This document shows, piece by piece, positions 1 to 9,484 of a stretch of 64,000 nucleotides of DNA; within the stretch, counting starts at the first letter, position 1; the number at the start of each line of letters is the position of its first letter. The position numbers and the translations under genes were made by a program. Origin of the DNA: Streptomyces sp. NRRL S-1022 (GTDB taxonomy: Bacteria > Actinomycetota > Actinomycetes > Streptomycetales > Streptomycetaceae); assembly GCF_000720135.1 (NCBI RefSeq), contig NZ_JOIU01000016.1, positions 186,001 through 250,000 of the forward strand, given 5' to 3'. A model generated the notes under the pieces. The model saw nothing but the letters and a program-made list of their open reading frames with translations. It ran no database searches and was not told the DNA's origin.

Positions 1-1
1 G

Positions 2-1093
2 CCGGTGGTCATGCGGGTGCTCGCCGACCGGGCGGCCCTGGACACCGACGTCGGCCACCTCGCCCAGGCCCTGCCCGCCCTCGTCCGCTCCCTGCGCTAC
101 GGCGACGTGCGCGGCACCGACACCGGCGCGCTGGCCGGGGTCGCGGCGGGCCTCGCCGAACGCGTCTTCGTCGGCCTGCCCCCGGCCTGCGCCGCCCTCG
201 ACACCGACGCGGCCGAGGAGATGCGCGGCCACGTGGACGCCGTACACATAGCGGTGGGCCTCCTGACGGAGAGCCTGACCGGGGCGCCGGCGGACAGCGA
301 CGGGGCCACGGCCGGTGCGGAGGGCCTCCAGGGGCGCTGGCGGGACGTGTTGCGCGTACTGGCGTCACGGGACAACGCGCCCGGGGTCATCCGGGGGCGG
401 GCCGTGCGGCTGTTGCTGGACGACGGGGCGCTGCCGGCCGAGGAGGCGGCCCGGCTGATGGGGCTCGCCCTGTCACCGGGCACCGCGCCCCCCGCTGCCG
501 CCGCCTGGGTCGAGGGGTTCGCCGGCGGTGGGGCCGGGCTGCTGCTGGTGCACGACGAGCGGCTGCTCGGCCTGCTCGACACCTGGCTGACCGGGGTGCC
601 GGCGGAGGCCTTCACGGACGTGCTGCCCCTGCTACGGCGCACCTTCGCGGCGTACGAGCCGGGGGTGCGCCGCAGCCTCGGCGAACTGGTCCGGCGCGGC
701 CCCGGGGACCGGCCGGCCGGAGCCACCGCCCGGCAGCCCGCCGTCCCCGGCTTCGCCGCCGAACCGGACACCGGGCGCGCCGACGCCGTGCTCCCGGTCC
801 TGCGGCTGCTGCTCGGCCTCGACGGGGACCACGACACCACACCGGGCGCGAACGCGGCGCGCACGCCGGTGCCCGAGGCGCTGCACGCGCCGTCGCACGG
901 CACCCGGCACAGCACGGCGGACGCCCTGGCGGACAGCACGGCGAGCGCCGCGACGCGCGCCCCGCGACGCGGTGCCCCGCAGTCCGCCCGGGCGGCGACA
1001 CACGCCCCGGCACACCACGCCACACGCGGAGCCGTACACACGGCGGCACCCGATTCCCCGCACGACGACCGCCTCATGGGGGTGGGCACATGA
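2..1093 (+). CDS. DUF5682-like protein, C-terminal part (5' end cut by window)
   Basis: The reading frame is open from the first complete codon, so the true start lies outside the window; 363 codons plus stop are visible. The visible part is Ala/Leu/Arg-rich and helical, with a segment around residues 205-225 rich in Leu and Arg followed by a long low-complexity Ala/Thr/His/Arg tail of about 90 residues. Its stop overlaps the start of the VWA protein by 4 bp (ATGA), so the two are translationally coupled. In actinomycetes a DUF5682 protein commonly precedes a VWA protein in a set that also includes a MoxR-type AAA+ ATPase; the ATPase would lie upstream of this window. The family call rests mainly on this context and overall composition. 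The biochemical function is unknown. Confidence 0.6.
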   Translation, partial: PVVMRVLADRAALDTDVGHLAQALPALVRSLRYGDVRGTDTGALAGVAAGLAERVFVGLPPACAALDTDAAEEMRGHVDAVHIAVGLLTESLTGAPADSDGATAGAEGLQGRWRDVLRVLASRDNAPGVIRGRAVRLLLDDGALPAEEAARLMGLALSPGTAPPAAAAWVEGFAGGGAGLLLVHDERLLGLLDTWLTGVPAEAFTDVLPLLRRTFAAYEPGVRRSLGELVRRGPGDRPAGATARQPAVPGFAAEPDTGRADAVLPVLRLLLGLDGDHDTTPGANAARTPVPEALHAPSHGTRHSTADALADSTASAATRAPRRGAPQSARAATHAPAHHATRGAVHTAAPDSPHDDRLMGVGT

Positions 1094-2295
1094 CCGACAC
1101 GACGGATACGACGGCCGCGACGAGGGCCGCGACGGCGGCCGAGCCGGTGGACCCGGCGCGGGAGCGGCTGCGGCGCTGGCGGCTGGTGCTCGGCGGGGGC
1201 CAGGCGGACGGCACCGGGTGTGCGCTGTCCGGCCCGGACTCGGCGATGGACGGCACGCTGGCCGCGCTCTACGGCCGGGGCGACGCACCGCAGGCGGGCC
1301 GGGACCGGTCGGCGGGGCTCGGTGCCTCCGCGCCGTCCGTGGCGCGCTGGCTCGGGGACATCCGGCGCTACTTCCCGTCCTCCGTCGTCCAGGTCATGCA
1401 GCGCGACGCGATCGACCGGCTCGGCCTCGCCTCCCTGCTGCTGGAGCCGGAGATGCTGGAGGCGGTGGAGGCCGACGTGCACCTGGTCGGCACCCTGCTC
1501 TCGCTGCACAAGGCGATGCCGGAGACCACCCGGGAGACGGCCCGCGCGGTGGTGCGCAAGGTGGTCGAGGACCTGGAGAAGCGGCTCGCCACCCGCACCC
1601 GGGCCACCCTCACCGGCGCCCTGGACCGCAGCGCCCGCGTCAGCCGCCCGCGCCACCACGACATCGACTGGAACCGCACCGTCGCGGCCAACCTCAAGCA
1701 CTACCTGCCGGAGTACCGCACGGTCGTACCGGAACGGCTCGTCGGCTACGGCCGGGCCGCGCGGTCGGTGAAGAAGGAGGTCGTGCTCTGCATCGACCAG
1801 TCCGGGTCGATGGCGTCGTCGGTGGTGTACGCGTCCGTGTTCGGCGCGGTCCTCGCCTCGATGCGGTCGATCAGCACCCGGCTGGTCGTCTTCGACACGG
1901 CGGTCGCCGACCTCACCGACCAGCTGGACGACCCCGTCGACGTGCTGTTCGGCACGCAGCTCGGCGGCGGTACGGACATCAACCGGGCGCTCGCCTACTG
2001 CCAGGCGCAGATCACCCGGCCGGCCGAGACCGTGGTCGTGCTGATCAGCGACCTCTACGAGGGCGGTATCCACAACGAGATGCTCAAGCGGGTCGCGGCG
2101 ATGAAGGCGTCCGGGGTGCAGTTCGTGGCCCTGCTCGCCCTGTCGGACGAGGGGGCGCCCGCGTACGACCGGGACCACGCGGCGGCGCTCGCCGCACTCG
2201 GCGCACCCGCCTTCGCCTGCACGCCCGACCTCTTCCCCGAGGTGATGGCCGCCGCCCTGGAGAAACGGCCCCTGCCCATACCCGACACCGCGTGA
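1090..2295 (+). CDS. VWA domain-containing protein (MoxR-VWA type system)
   Basis: A 401-residue soluble protein. Residues 1-220 are helical and of unknown fold. Residues 230-395 form a von Willebrand A domain with the MIDAS motif DQSGS at 236-240, a GGTD motif (QLGGGTDINRAL) that supplies the MIDAS threonine, and a VLISDLYEGG strand supplying the final acidic residue. VWA proteins of this type bind Mg2+ and act as substrate adaptors for MoxR AAA+ ATPases in metal insertion or remodelling. The ATG overlaps the upstream stop by 4 bp, indicating an operon with the DUF5682-like gene. There is no signal peptide or membrane segment, so it is cytoplasmic. The specific client is unknown. Confidence 0.85.
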   Translation: MTDTTDTTAATRAATAAEPVDPARERLRRWRLVLGGGQADGTGCALSGPDSAMDGTLAALYGRGDAPQAGRDRSAGLGASAPSVARWLGDIRRYFPSSVVQVMQRDAIDRLGLASLLLEPEMLEAVEADVHLVGTLLSLHKAMPETTRETARAVVRKVVEDLEKRLATRTRATLTGALDRSARVSRPRHHDIDWNRTVAANLKHYLPEYRTVVPERLVGYGRAARSVKKEVVLCIDQSGSMASSVVYASVFGAVLASMRSISTRLVVFDTAVADLTDQLDDPVDVLFGTQLGGGTDINRALAYCQAQITRPAETVVVLISDLYEGGIHNEMLKRVAAMKASGVQFVALLALSDEGAPAYDRDHAAALAALGAPAFACTPDLFPEVMAAALEKRPLPIPDTA

Positions 2296-2453
2296 GTGGA
2301 ACCGGCCGCCGGCGGGCACCCGGTGGGCAGCCGGGCCGAGTGTCCGGAGCAGCTCCACGGGGTGGCCGGCCTCCGGGTGGCCGAAGCCGTCGGCCCGTCC
2401 GGGCGGCGCCCCGCGGACGGGACGGGTGGTCCCCATTGGGGTGGGGATCAAAC

Positions 2454-2517
2454 GCCCCGGCCCCGGTCGCCCGGGGCCGCCAGGGGGGTCTCACCGGGTC
2501 CACCCCAGCCCGGTGAG
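2454..2517 (+). terminator. Paired GC-rich hairpins downstream of the VWA gene
   Basis: Two perfect stems follow the VWA gene. The first pairs GCCCCGG (2454-2460) with CCGGGGC (2471-2477). The second pairs CTCACCGGG (2490-2498) with CCCGGTGAG (2509-2517). There is no U-tract, as is common for actinomycete terminators. They lie 160-220 bp past the stop codon in the 480-bp gap before sucC. Confidence 0.45.
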
Positions 2518-2580
2518 GCCTCGCACATCGCCCGTACCGGAGCGATGCGGCGGCACCCCGTGCCAGGGAACCCGGCATCA

Positions 2581-2595
2581 TGTGACAGGTATCAC
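2581..2595. promoter_or_regulatory. Crp-like half-palindrome upstream of sucCD
   Basis: TGTGA-N6-TCAC is seen at 2581-2595, matching the symmetric core bound by the CRP/FNR family (TGTGA-N6-TCACA). It is 181 bp upstream of the sucC start, within a 480-bp intergenic region (2296-2775) that also contains an A/T-enriched stretch, CGATAACCT near 2637-2646, which could hold a -10 element. Streptomyces has a Crp that binds sites of this kind. Occupancy here is inference. Apart from this, the two hairpins and the sucC promoter I see nothing else in the gap. Confidence 0.35.
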
Positions 2596-2775
2596 CGCTC
2601 ACGTGTGACCCTCGATTTAGGGAGCCCCCGCAAGCGGCGATAACCTGCGAGACGGACATGCCGCGCGCTCGGACACCGTGTGCGCCTCCCTTGTGACAAG
2701 CGGACGTCACGTTGCCCTTCGCGGCACGCCCACGCATCCAACGAACCGCGAGATCACTGATAGGGACGGAAGCGC

Positions 2776-3954
2776 GTGGACCTGTTCGAGTACCAGGCGA
2801 GGGACCTCTTCGCCAAGCACGATGTACCGGTGCTGGCCGGTGAAGTCATCGACACGCCTGAGGCGGCGCGCGAGATCACCGAGCGTCTGGGCGGCAAGTC
2901 CGTCGTCAAGGCGCAGGTGAAGGTCGGTGGTCGCGGCAAGGCCGGTGGCGTCAAGCTGGCCGCCACTGCGGACGAGGCCGTCGCCCGCGCGACGGACATC
3001 CTCGGCATGGACATCAAGGGCCACACGGTCCACAAGGTCATGATCGCCGAGACCGCTCCGGAGATCGTCGAGGAGTACTACGTCTCCTTCCTCCTCGACC
3101 GTGCGAACCGCACCTTCCTCTCCATCGCCTCCGTCGAGGGCGGCATGGAGATCGAGGAGGTGGCGGCCACCCGTCCGGAGGCCGTCGCCAAGACCGCGAT
3201 CGACCCGATCGACGGTGTGGACGAGGCCAAGGCCCGCGAGATCGTGGAGGCCGCCAAGTTCCCGGCCGAGGTCGCGGACAAGATCGTCAACGTCCTGGTC
3301 AAGCTGTGGGACACCTTCATCAAGTCGGACGCCCTCCTGGTCGAGGTCAACCCGCTCGCGAAGGTCGCCTCCGGCGAGGTCATCGCCCTCGACGGCAAGG
3401 TTTCGCTGGACGACAACGCCGAGTTCCGCCACCCCGAGTACGAGGAGCTCCACGACAAGGCCGCCGCCAACCCGCTCGAAGCGGCCGCCAAGGAGAAGGG
3501 CCTCAACTACGTCAAGCTCGACGGTGAGGTCGGCATCATCGGCAACGGCGCCGGTCTCGTCATGAGCACCCTGGACGTCGTCGCGTACGCCGGTGAGAAC
3601 CACGGCGGCGTGAAGCCCGCCAACTTCCTGGACATCGGTGGTGGCGCCTCCGCCCAGGTGATGGCGAACGGCCTGGAGATCATCCTGGGCGACCCGGACG
3701 TCAAGTCCGTCTTCGTGAACGTCTTCGGTGGCATCACCGCCTGTGACGAGGTCGCCAACGGCATCGTGCAGGCCCTGAAGCTCCTGGAGGACCGCGGCGA
3801 AAAGGTCGAGAAGCCGCTCGTCGTCCGCCTCGACGGCAACAACGCCGAGCTGGGCCGGAGGATCCTCACGGACGCCGACCACCCGCTGGTGCAGCGCGTC
3901 GACACCATGGACGGCGCGGCCGACAAGGCCGCCGAGCTGGCCGCCGCCAAGTAA
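2776..3954 (+). CDS. sucC: Succinyl-CoA synthetase (ADP-forming) beta subunit
   Basis: A 392-residue protein of typical SucC length. It starts with a GTG followed by [11 protein letters not shown], the standard N-terminus of the family. An ATP-grasp domain covers about residues 1-235 with the nucleotide-binding loop [12 protein letters not shown] near 47-58. The C-terminal CoA-ligase domain includes [18 protein letters not shown] near 315-332, which contributes to the phosphohistidine site. With SucD it converts succinyl-CoA, ADP (or GDP) and phosphate to succinate, ATP (GTP) and CoA in the TCA cycle. sucD follows after 26 bp in the same operon, and a strong hairpin ends the unit. The GTG lies 7 bp after a GGGACGGA purine run that can serve as ribosome-binding site. 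Confidence 0.98.
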   Translation: MDLFEYQARDLFAKHDVPVLAGEVIDTPEAAREITERLGGKSVVKAQVKVGGRGKAGGVKLAATADEAVARATDILGMDIKGHTVHKVMIAETAPEIVEEYYVSFLLDRANRTFLSIASVEGGMEIEEVAATRPEAVAKTAIDPIDGVDEAKAREIVEAAKFPAEVADKIVNVLVKLWDTFIKSDALLVEVNPLAKVASGEVIALDGKVSLDDNAEFRHPEYEELHDKAAANPLEAAAKEKGLNYVKLDGEVGIIGNGAGLVMSTLDVVAYAGENHGGVKPANFLDIGGGASAQVMANGLEIILGDPDVKSVFVNVFGGITACDEVANGIVQALKLLEDRGEKVEKPLVVRLDGNNAELGRRILTDADHPLVQRVDTMDGAADKAAELAAAK

Positions 3955-3980
3955 GCACGAGGACGAGGACTCAAACCACC

Positions 3981-4865
3981 ATGGCTATCTGGCTCAACAA
4001 GGACAGCAAGGTCATCGTCCAGGGCATGACCGGCGCCACCGGCATGAAGCACACCAAGCTCATGCTCGGTGACGGCACGAACGTCGTGGGCGGCGTGAAC
4101 CCGCGCAAGGCGGGTCAGACCGTGGACTTCGACGGTACCGAGGTACCCGTCTTCGGCACCGTCAAGGAGGCCGTCGAGAAGACCGGCGCCAACGTCTCCG
4201 TCATCTTCGTGCCGGAGAAGTTCACCAAGGACGCGGTCGTCGAGGCCATCGACGCCGAGATCCCGCTGGCCGTCGTGATCACCGAGGGCATCGCCGTGCA
4301 CGACACGGCCGCCTTCTGGTCGTACGCCGGCAAGAAGGGCAACAAGACCCGGATCATCGGCCCGAACTGCCCCGGCATCATCACCCCGGGCCAGTCGAAC
4401 GTCGGCATCATCCCGGGCGACATCACCAAGCCGGGCCGCATCGGCCTGGTGTCGAAGTCCGGCACGCTGACGTACCAGATGATGTACGAGCTGCGGGACA
4501 TCGGCTTCTCCACCGCCGTCGGCATCGGTGGCGACCCGATCATCGGCACCACGCACATCGACGCCCTGGCCGCGTTCCAGGACGACCCCGACACCGACCT
4601 GATCGTGATGATCGGTGAGATCGGCGGCGACGCCGAGGAGCGCGCGGCCGCGTTCATCAAGGAGAACGTGACCAAGCCGGTCGTCGGTTACGTCGCGGGC
4701 TTCACCGCGCCCGAGGGCAAGACCATGGGCCACGCCGGCGCCATCGTCTCCGGTTCCTCCGGCACCGCCCAGGCCAAGAAGGAGGCCCTGGAGGCCGCGG
4801 GCGTCAAGGTCGGCAAGACCCCGACCGAGACGGCCAAGCTCGCTCGCGAGATCCTGAGCGCCTGA
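3981..4865 (+). CDS. sucD: Succinyl-CoA synthetase alpha subunit
   Basis: A 294-residue protein matching SucD in length and motifs. An N-terminal Rossmann CoA-binding domain begins [18 protein letters not shown], followed by the ligase domain with [11 protein letters not shown] near 128-138. The active-site histidine that is transiently phosphorylated lies in [13 protein letters not shown] near 244-256. It pairs with SucC, encoded 26 bp upstream. The sequence shows no unusual residue. Transcription probably ends at the hairpin 17 bp past the stop. Confidence 0.98.
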   Translation: MAIWLNKDSKVIVQGMTGATGMKHTKLMLGDGTNVVGGVNPRKAGQTVDFDGTEVPVFGTVKEAVEKTGANVSVIFVPEKFTKDAVVEAIDAEIPLAVVITEGIAVHDTAAFWSYAGKKGNKTRIIGPNCPGIITPGQSNVGIIPGDITKPGRIGLVSKSGTLTYQMMYELRDIGFSTAVGIGGDPIIGTTHIDALAAFQDDPDTDLIVMIGEIGGDAEERAAAFIKENVTKPVVGYVAGFTAPEGKTMGHAGAIVSGSSGTAQAKKEALEAAGVKVGKTPTETAKLAREILSA

Positions 4866-4881
4866 GCCTCGCAGCACCTGT

Positions 4882-4919
4882 CGGTAGGCCCGTTCCCCGC
4901 GCCGGGGGCGGGCCTACCG
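4882..4919 (+). terminator. Rho-independent-type hairpin after sucD
   Basis: A perfect 11-bp stem, CGGTAGGCCCG (4882-4892) with CGGGCCTACCG (4909-4919), has a 16-nt GC-rich loop and starts 16 bp after the sucD stop. It sits between convergent genes and may also stop transcription from the minus-strand gene ending at 4982. Confidence 0.8.
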
Positions 4920-4981
4920 CCGTTCCCGCCCACCTGCCCCGGCCGGCCCGGGCGCCCCTGCGGCCCGGGCCGGCCGGGCCC

Positions 4982-5857
4982 TCACCGCGGTTCCGGGAAC
5001 ACCCGCTCCGGGCCGGTCGTCTCCCGGTGCAGCTTGGCCTTCAGGGCCTGCTCCTTGCGGGAGAGCGGGCCCGCGGCGGCCGGCGGCGGAACCCCCTGCA
5101 CCGCCTGGGCCGGAGCCACCGGGGCCTCGTAGCGCCTCGGTGCCGTCCGCAGCGTGAGCGTCGTCGCGCCGATGATCGTGACCGTGAAGGCGATGGCCGC
5201 CCGGGTCCAGAAGACGTTGCGGCGTTCGCACCCGGTGCGCACCACCGTCGGCCGCGCCGCCCGCAGGTGCTCCGTCGAGGCCAGTTCGAGCAGCCGGCGG
5301 TGCAGCTCGGCGGGGTCGGCCAGCTCCGGCAGCCGCGCGGCCACCGCCTCCCGCGCATGGGTGAGCCGGTTCGCGGCGGCGGGTGTGCTCGACTCGGTCT
5401 CCGCGGCCGTCTCCGGCAGGTCGAGGCCCACACCGTCGTACAGGACGAGGGTGCGCCGGTACGCCGCCGGCAGTTCGAGGAGCGTGTGCAGCAGCTCCCG
5501 GTCGGCCGGGTCGGCGGGCGGGGGTTCGGGGGACCGGTAGCGGGGGCGGAAGCGGTGCCAGGGGGAGAGCGCGCAGTCGTACGCCACCGCCCGCACCCAG
5601 CCGGCCGGATCCCGGTCCTGGGCCACCTCCGGCCAGCGCTGCCAGGCCAGCTGGAAGGCCCGCTCCACGGACTCGCGGGCCAGCTCCCGGCGCCCGGTCA
5701 GCAGATAGGTCTGGCGTACGAGGGCGGGTGCGCAGAAGGCGTACAGCGCGTCGAAGGCCTGAGCGGGCGTCAGTGGGCTCGTCCTGCCCGCCGTCAGATT
5801 CGCCTGTCGGGACCGTTCCTGAGGGGCCGTCGGCTCGGGGCTCTGTGTCTTCACCAT
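4982..5857 (-). CDS. ECF-sigma-like protein with C-terminal membrane segment
   Basis: A 291-residue protein read from the ATG at 5857. Residues 33-110 resemble sigma-70 region 2 (AFDALYAFCAPALVRQTYLLTG, then WQRWPEV and GWVRAVAYDC). Residues 120-180 have the helical layout of region 4 (LLELPAAYRRTLVLYDGVGL), but the helix-turn-helix is poorly conserved and the TESSTPAAANRL stretch replaces the usual recognition helix. A single hydrophobic helix (about 217-235, FWTRAAIAFTVTIIGATTL) follows a basic segment, and the rest is a Pro/Ala-rich tail. The likely state is an inactive or membrane-tethered sigma-like regulator; activity as a true sigma factor is doubtful. It is divergent from the DUF6350 gene across an A/T-rich 93-bp spacer. 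Confidence 0.7.
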   Translation of the reverse strand: MVKTQSPEPTAPQERSRQANLTAGRTSPLTPAQAFDALYAFCAPALVRQTYLLTGRRELARESVERAFQLAWQRWPEVAQDRDPAGWVRAVAYDCALSPWHRFRPRYRSPEPPPADPADRELLHTLLELPAAYRRTLVLYDGVGLDLPETAAETESSTPAAANRLTHAREAVAARLPELADPAELHRRLLELASTEHLRAARPTVVRTGCERRNVFWTRAAIAFTVTIIGATTLTLRTAPRRYEAPVAPAQAVQGVPPPAAAGPLSRKEQALKAKLHRETTGPERVFPEPR

Positions 5858-5950
5858 GCACCCTTCCGTACGAAAAAGAACATAAACGTATATTGAGCGA
5901 CACTTCGGAAGTTCGCCTGTTGCGACGGGAAAGCGCGTGTCGTTGGGAGC

Positions 5951-8134
5951 ATGGCGTGCGTGATCCAGACGACCGCTCGCCGCCCGCCGCTGACGCTCCT
6001 GCTCTCCCGCATGCGCGACCGTTCGCCCGGCCTCGCCGCGAGCCTGCTCGGCGGTGCGGTCGCGGCCGGACTGGGCCTGGGTTCGTTCGCCGTGCTCGTC
6101 ATGGTGCTCTGGGTCAGCTCGCCGTACCCCGACAGCGGACCGGGCGGCGCCCTGCACATCGCCGCCGCCCTGTGGCTGCTCGCGCACGGCGTCGAACTCG
6201 TCCGCACCGACACGCTCTCCGGCGCGCCCATGCCCGTCGGCCTCACCCCGCTGCTGCTGCTCGCCCTGCCGCTGTGGCTGGTCCACCGGGCGGCGCGGGA
6301 CGCCACGGACGCCTCCGCCGAACCGGACGGTCCGCCGCCGGTGGGGGCGCGCACCGCGTGGACCGGCGTGGTCCTCGGCTATCTGGTTGTCGGCGCCGCC
6401 GCGACGCTGTACTGCTCCGGCGGCGAACTGCACCCGCGATGGGTCTCGGTGACGGTGTGTCTGCCGCTGGTCGCGGCGAGCGCGGCCGGCACCGGGGTGT
6501 GGTCGGCGTACGGCCGTCCGCCCGAGCCGGTGCTGCGCGTGCTGGTGGTGGTGCCGGGACCGGTGCGGCGGCTGGTGTTCGGCACGGACGCGGGGGCCCG
6601 GCTGGGCACCGCCGTCCGCGCCGCCGGTGCCGCGACGACCGTGCTCTTCGGGGGCGGCGCCCTGCTGGTCGGGGTGTCACTGGTCTGGCACGGCGAGCCG
6701 GCGCGGGCCTCCTTCCTGCAGCTGACGGAGGGCTGGACGGGCCGGTTCGCGGTGCTGCTGCTCGGCATCGCGCTGCTCCCCAACGCGGCGGTGTGGGCCG
6801 CGTCCTACGCGCTCGGCCCCGGCTTCCTCCTCGGGACCGGGCACCTGGTCCACCCGCTCGCCTCCCACCCGGCCCCGCTGCTGCCGCCGTTCCCGCTGCT
6901 GGCCGCGGTGCCCGCTGCGGGCACCGGTACGCCCGAGAACTGGGCGGCGGGCGTGGTGCCGGCGGTGGCCGGGATGACGGCGGGATGGTTCGTGGCCCGG
7001 GCGGCCGTGCGGCGGCCGGCGTCCGGTGCACCGGCGCGGGCCCGCTGGTCGGCCGGCCGGACCGCCGGGGTGGTCCTGCTGACCGCCCTGGTCTGCGCCG
7101 CGGCCCTCGCCCTGCTCGCCGAGCTGGCGGGCGGCCCCCTGGGGGTGGCCGCACTGGCCCGCCTGGGCCCGCTGTGGTGGCGGACCGGGGGCGCGGCCGG
7201 GGCCTGGACGCTGGTGTTCGCGCTGCCGGTGGCGCTGATCGGCCGGGCCTGGCGGCTGCGCCGCCGGCGCCGGCACCGCGGCGGCATTCCGGCACAGGCC
7301 ACGGAGACGGGAGCGGTGGGCGGGGCGAAGGGCGGCGCCGTCCCGCCGGCGGCGGCGACTGCCGCGCCGGCGCCCGCGACCGGGAAGGCCGCCGAGGCGG
7401 GGGACGCGGCGCGCACCGGCGCGGTGGCCGGCGCGGCCCCGGACGCGGTCAGGGCTGCGGACGCGGTCAGGGGCCCGGATGGGGTCAGGGGTCCGGATGT
7501 GGTCAGGGCTGAGGACGTGGTCAAGGCTGCGGGCGCGGTCAGGCCGGACGCGGTCAGGGCTCCCGACAGGGTCAGGCCGGATGTGGTCGGGCCGGACCTG
7601 GTCGGGCCGGACGCGGTCGGCGCCCCGGGCCCGGTCGAGGCCGACGAGGTGCCGGCCCCGGCCCCCGGCGGCGGCGCACCGGCCGCGACCGGCACCGACG
7701 GCGGGAATGGGGCCGGCGAAACCGTGGGCAGGCCCAGGCTCTGGGGCCGGGGCAAGGGGACGGCCAAGGAGGGCACGCCCGCTCAGGCGCCCGGTACGGC
7801 TGGTACGGCTGGTGCGGACGAGGAGGAGCCGTACGACGTCCTCCCCGCCGTCGAACCGTTCCCGACCTCCTACCCGAGCCCCCTCCCGGCCTCGTTCACC
7901 GAGCCGTTCCCCGCGGGCTGGCACGACGACGTCGCCCGGGCCTCGCGCTGGGCGGCCCTGAAAGAGGCGGCGGGCACCCCCGAGGACGGCGCCGGCACCG
8001 CCCTGGGGCCGAACCCGGCGGCCGGGCCGAACCCCGCGACCGGGTCGGACACCGCGACCGGCCCGGATCCCGAGCCCGGGCCGCAGCCGGGTGCCGGCCC
8101 GCGCCCCGGCGCCGGCCCGGAAGCCGCCGGGTGA
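5951..8134 (+). CDS. DUF6350 family polytopic membrane protein with long disordered tail
   Basis: A 727-residue protein. Residues 30-440 contain roughly ten hydrophobic segments (for example around 35-55, 97-117, 140-160, 230-250 and 400-425), so it is an integral membrane protein. The remaining 290 residues are Ala/Pro/Gly/Asp-rich and disordered. They include degenerate V-R-x-x-D repeats around residues 500-557, a short [16 protein letters not shown] segment near 640-660, and an N-P-x-x-G-P-type repeat at the extreme C-terminus. The membrane part resembles the DUF6350 (PerM-like) family that occurs just upstream of purN in Streptomyces; the function is unknown. The start is the first ATG after a GGGAG sequence. 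The tail's low complexity suggests rapid divergence. Confidence 0.75.
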   Translation: MACVIQTTARRPPLTLLLSRMRDRSPGLAASLLGGAVAAGLGLGSFAVLVMVLWVSSPYPDSGPGGALHIAAALWLLAHGVELVRTDTLSGAPMPVGLTPLLLLALPLWLVHRAARDATDASAEPDGPPPVGARTAWTGVVLGYLVVGAAATLYCSGGELHPRWVSVTVCLPLVAASAAGTGVWSAYGRPPEPVLRVLVVVPGPVRRLVFGTDAGARLGTAVRAAGAATTVLFGGGALLVGVSLVWHGEPARASFLQLTEGWTGRFAVLLLGIALLPNAAVWAASYALGPGFLLGTGHLVHPLASHPAPLLPPFPLLAAVPAAGTGTPENWAAGVVPAVAGMTAGWFVARAAVRRPASGAPARARWSAGRTAGVVLLTALVCAAALALLAELAGGPLGVAALARLGPLWWRTGGAAGAWTLVFALPVALIGRAWRLRRRRRHRGGIPAQATETGAVGGAKGGAVPPAAATAAPAPATGKAAEAGDAARTGAVAGAAPDAVRAADAVRGPDGVRGPDVVRAEDVVKAAGAVRPDAVRAPDRVRPDVVGPDLVGPDAVGAPGPVEADEVPAPAPGGGAPAATGTDGGNGAGETVGRPRLWGRGKGTAKEGTPAQAPGTAGTAGADEEEPYDVLPAVEPFPTSYPSPLPASFTEPFPAGWHDDVARASRWAALKEAAGTPEDGAGTALGPNPAAGPNPATGSDTATGPDPEPGPQPGAGPRPGAGPEAAG
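7448..7621 (+). repeat. Degenerate 15/18-bp tandem repeat inside the DUF6350 gene
   Basis: About ten units of 15 or 18 bp, each beginning GTCAGG or GTCGGG and ending in a GAC-containing triplet pair, run in frame. They encode repeats of the type V-R-(A/G)-(A/P)-D-(A/V). Unit length varies by whole codons, so the frame is kept. Confidence 0.85.
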
Positions 8135-8140
8135 GCGGCG

Positions 8141-9232
8141 TCAGCTGTCGTCGACGCCCAGGACGCCGCGCAGCTCCCGGGGCAGCAGGGTGTCGCAGGA
8201 CTGCTTGGCCTGATGGGTCAGGGCGTCGCTCACGCAGGTGTAGTAGTCGCGGTAGACGAGTTGCACGGTGAAGGTGGACGCCACCAGGACCAGGGCCAGG
8301 GACGCCGTGACCAGGCCGCTGACGGCCGCCGTCCTCTGGGGCCGGCCGGCCTGGGCCGCCGGAGCCGCCGAACCGGTGGGAGTCGCCGGGGCGTCCGGGG
8401 CCGGCCGGCGCGGCTTGGCGCGCAGCGCGCTGCTGCCCCAGTACAGGGCCAGCGCGCCCAGCAGCAGCGCCACGTAGGGCCAGCTGAACAGGGCGAAGAA
8501 GACCGCCCACATGCCGGAGAGCAGGGCGTACCGCGCACGGCGCTGGGCCGGGTCCGTCGGGTCCCAGCGCATGCCGGAGCCGGCCGGTCCGCCGGGTCCC
8601 TGCGGGCCACCGCCCGGCCGCTCACCGAAGCCGTCGGGGGAGCGGCCGGGCTGCCGGTCACTCCACTGACTGCCGCGGTGAGGGCCACCGGCCGGTCCCT
8701 GACCGCCACCGGGGCCGTGCCCGCCACCAGGACCCTGACCGTGCCCCTGACCGGGCCCGTATCCCGGCCCCTGGCCGTGTCCGGGGCCGTATCCCGGCCC
8801 CTGGCCGTGTCCGGGCCCGTATCCCGGACCTTGTCCCTGTCCCTGACCCTGTCCGGCGCCGGGCGCGCCCCCAGGGTGGCGCGGCTGCCACGGCCGGTCC
8901 GGAGTCCCTTCCGGCGGCGGTGCGAACGGATTGTCGTCCTGCTGCTGCCGCCCGCCATCGTGGCCGGAGCCACCCTGCCCGGAGCCGCCCCGACCCGGTC
9001 CGCCGCCCCATCCGGAACCGCCTTGGCCCGCACCCTGCCCGGAACCGCCCTGGCCCGAGCCGTCGGGGCCGCCCCCCGGTGTCCGGGTGGGCGGTGACGT
9101 CGGGCGCTCCCGCAGCAGCGCGGCGCCACGCTCGCCCCCCTGGGCCGGGCGCGGCGGGAACGTGAGGAGTCGCAGGCTGCGATCGGGCATCAAAAGAGCG
9201 TCTTCCCCTAGGTGACTACGGCGGTCCGTCAT
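8141..9232 (-). CDS. Gly/Gln/Pro-rich protein with C-terminal transmembrane pair
   Basis: A 363-residue protein read from the ATG at 9232, preceded by GGGGTGGAAG as ribosome-binding site. Residues 1-210 are low-complexity and rich in Gly, Gln and Pro, with near-perfect [10 protein letters not shown] decapeptide repeats. A folded C-terminal part contains a hydrophobic hairpin (about 235-275, [23 protein letters not shown]) and a third helix (about 310-335, [16 protein letters not shown]). It ends with a short Cys-containing extracytoplasmic tail ([11 protein letters not shown] ... QSCDTLLP). The arrangement resembles actinomycete membrane proteins with disordered cytoplasmic N-termini. The function is unknown. 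It converges with the DUF6350 gene with only 6 bp between stops. A second ATG at 9190 is possible. Confidence 0.75.
   Translation of the reverse strand: MTDRRSHLGEDALLMPDRSLRLLTFPPRPAQGGERGAALLRERPTSPPTRTPGGGPDGSGQGGSGQGAGQGGSGWGGGPGRGGSGQGGSGHDGGRQQQDDNPFAPPPEGTPDRPWQPRHPGGAPGAGQGQGQGQGPGYGPGHGQGPGYGPGHGQGPGYGPGQGHGQGPGGGHGPGGGQGPAGGPHRGSQWSDRQPGRSPDGFGERPGGGPQGPGGPAGSGMRWDPTDPAQRRARYALLSGMWAVFFALFSWPYVALLLGALALYWGSSALRAKPRRPAPDAPATPTGSAAPAAQAGRPQRTAAVSGLVTASLALVLVASTFTVQLVYRDYYTCVSDALTHQAKQSCDTLLPRELRGVLGVDDS
8761..8829 (-). repeat. 30-bp tandem repeat coding [10 protein letters not shown] units
   Basis: Two complete 30-bp units (8761-8790 and 8791-8820), differing at one base, are followed by a partial third copy (8821-8829). 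Each encodes ten residues in the Gly-rich region of the minus-strand gene, so copy-number change keeps the frame. Confidence 0.9.
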
Positions 9233-9360
9233 GAGCTTCCACCCCCTGAACGCACCGCACGACGACCGCGTTCCCGAGGCTGCTCCTTCGTGGCTCCGTG
9301 CGAACGCTACCGTCCGGCCGGCCACCCGTCCCCGGGGCCCCTTCCCGAGTGCCGGTATCG

Positions 9361-9388
9361 TTGCTGGCGGTCGGCCGCTTCGTAGACT
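9361..9388 (+). promoter_or_regulatory. Candidate sigma-70-type promoter for purN-purH
   Basis: TTGCTG at 9361-9366 and TAGACT at 9383-9388 are separated by 16 bp and lie about 96 bp upstream of the purN GTG. Both hexamers fit the actinomycete housekeeping consensus (TTGACN, TANNNT). The call rests on pattern alone. The 252-bp spacer 9233-9484 shows no riboswitch fold that I recognise. Confidence 0.45.
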
Positions 9389-9484
9389 TCCCCGTATACG
9401 GGGGCGCGAAGCATTCGTACGACTGTACAAACAGCCCGGCCGGTCGACGGCCGGACAGATCGTTTCCCGAGAAAGGGCCCCACC

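Noticed and set aside
97..2451. A 784-codon minus-strand open frame antisense to the DUF5682/VWA genes
   Set aside because: It is Arg/His/Gly-rich without domains and mirrors the codon bias of the plus-strand genes. Such shadows are expected at this G+C.
7448..8829. Tandem repeats that could suggest a CRISPR array
   Set aside because: Units are short, in frame with coding sequence, lack unique spacers, and no cas gene is present.
9233..9484. A riboswitch upstream of purN
   Set aside because: None of the ZTP, purine or PreQ1 signature elements are present; only a promoter-like pair was found.
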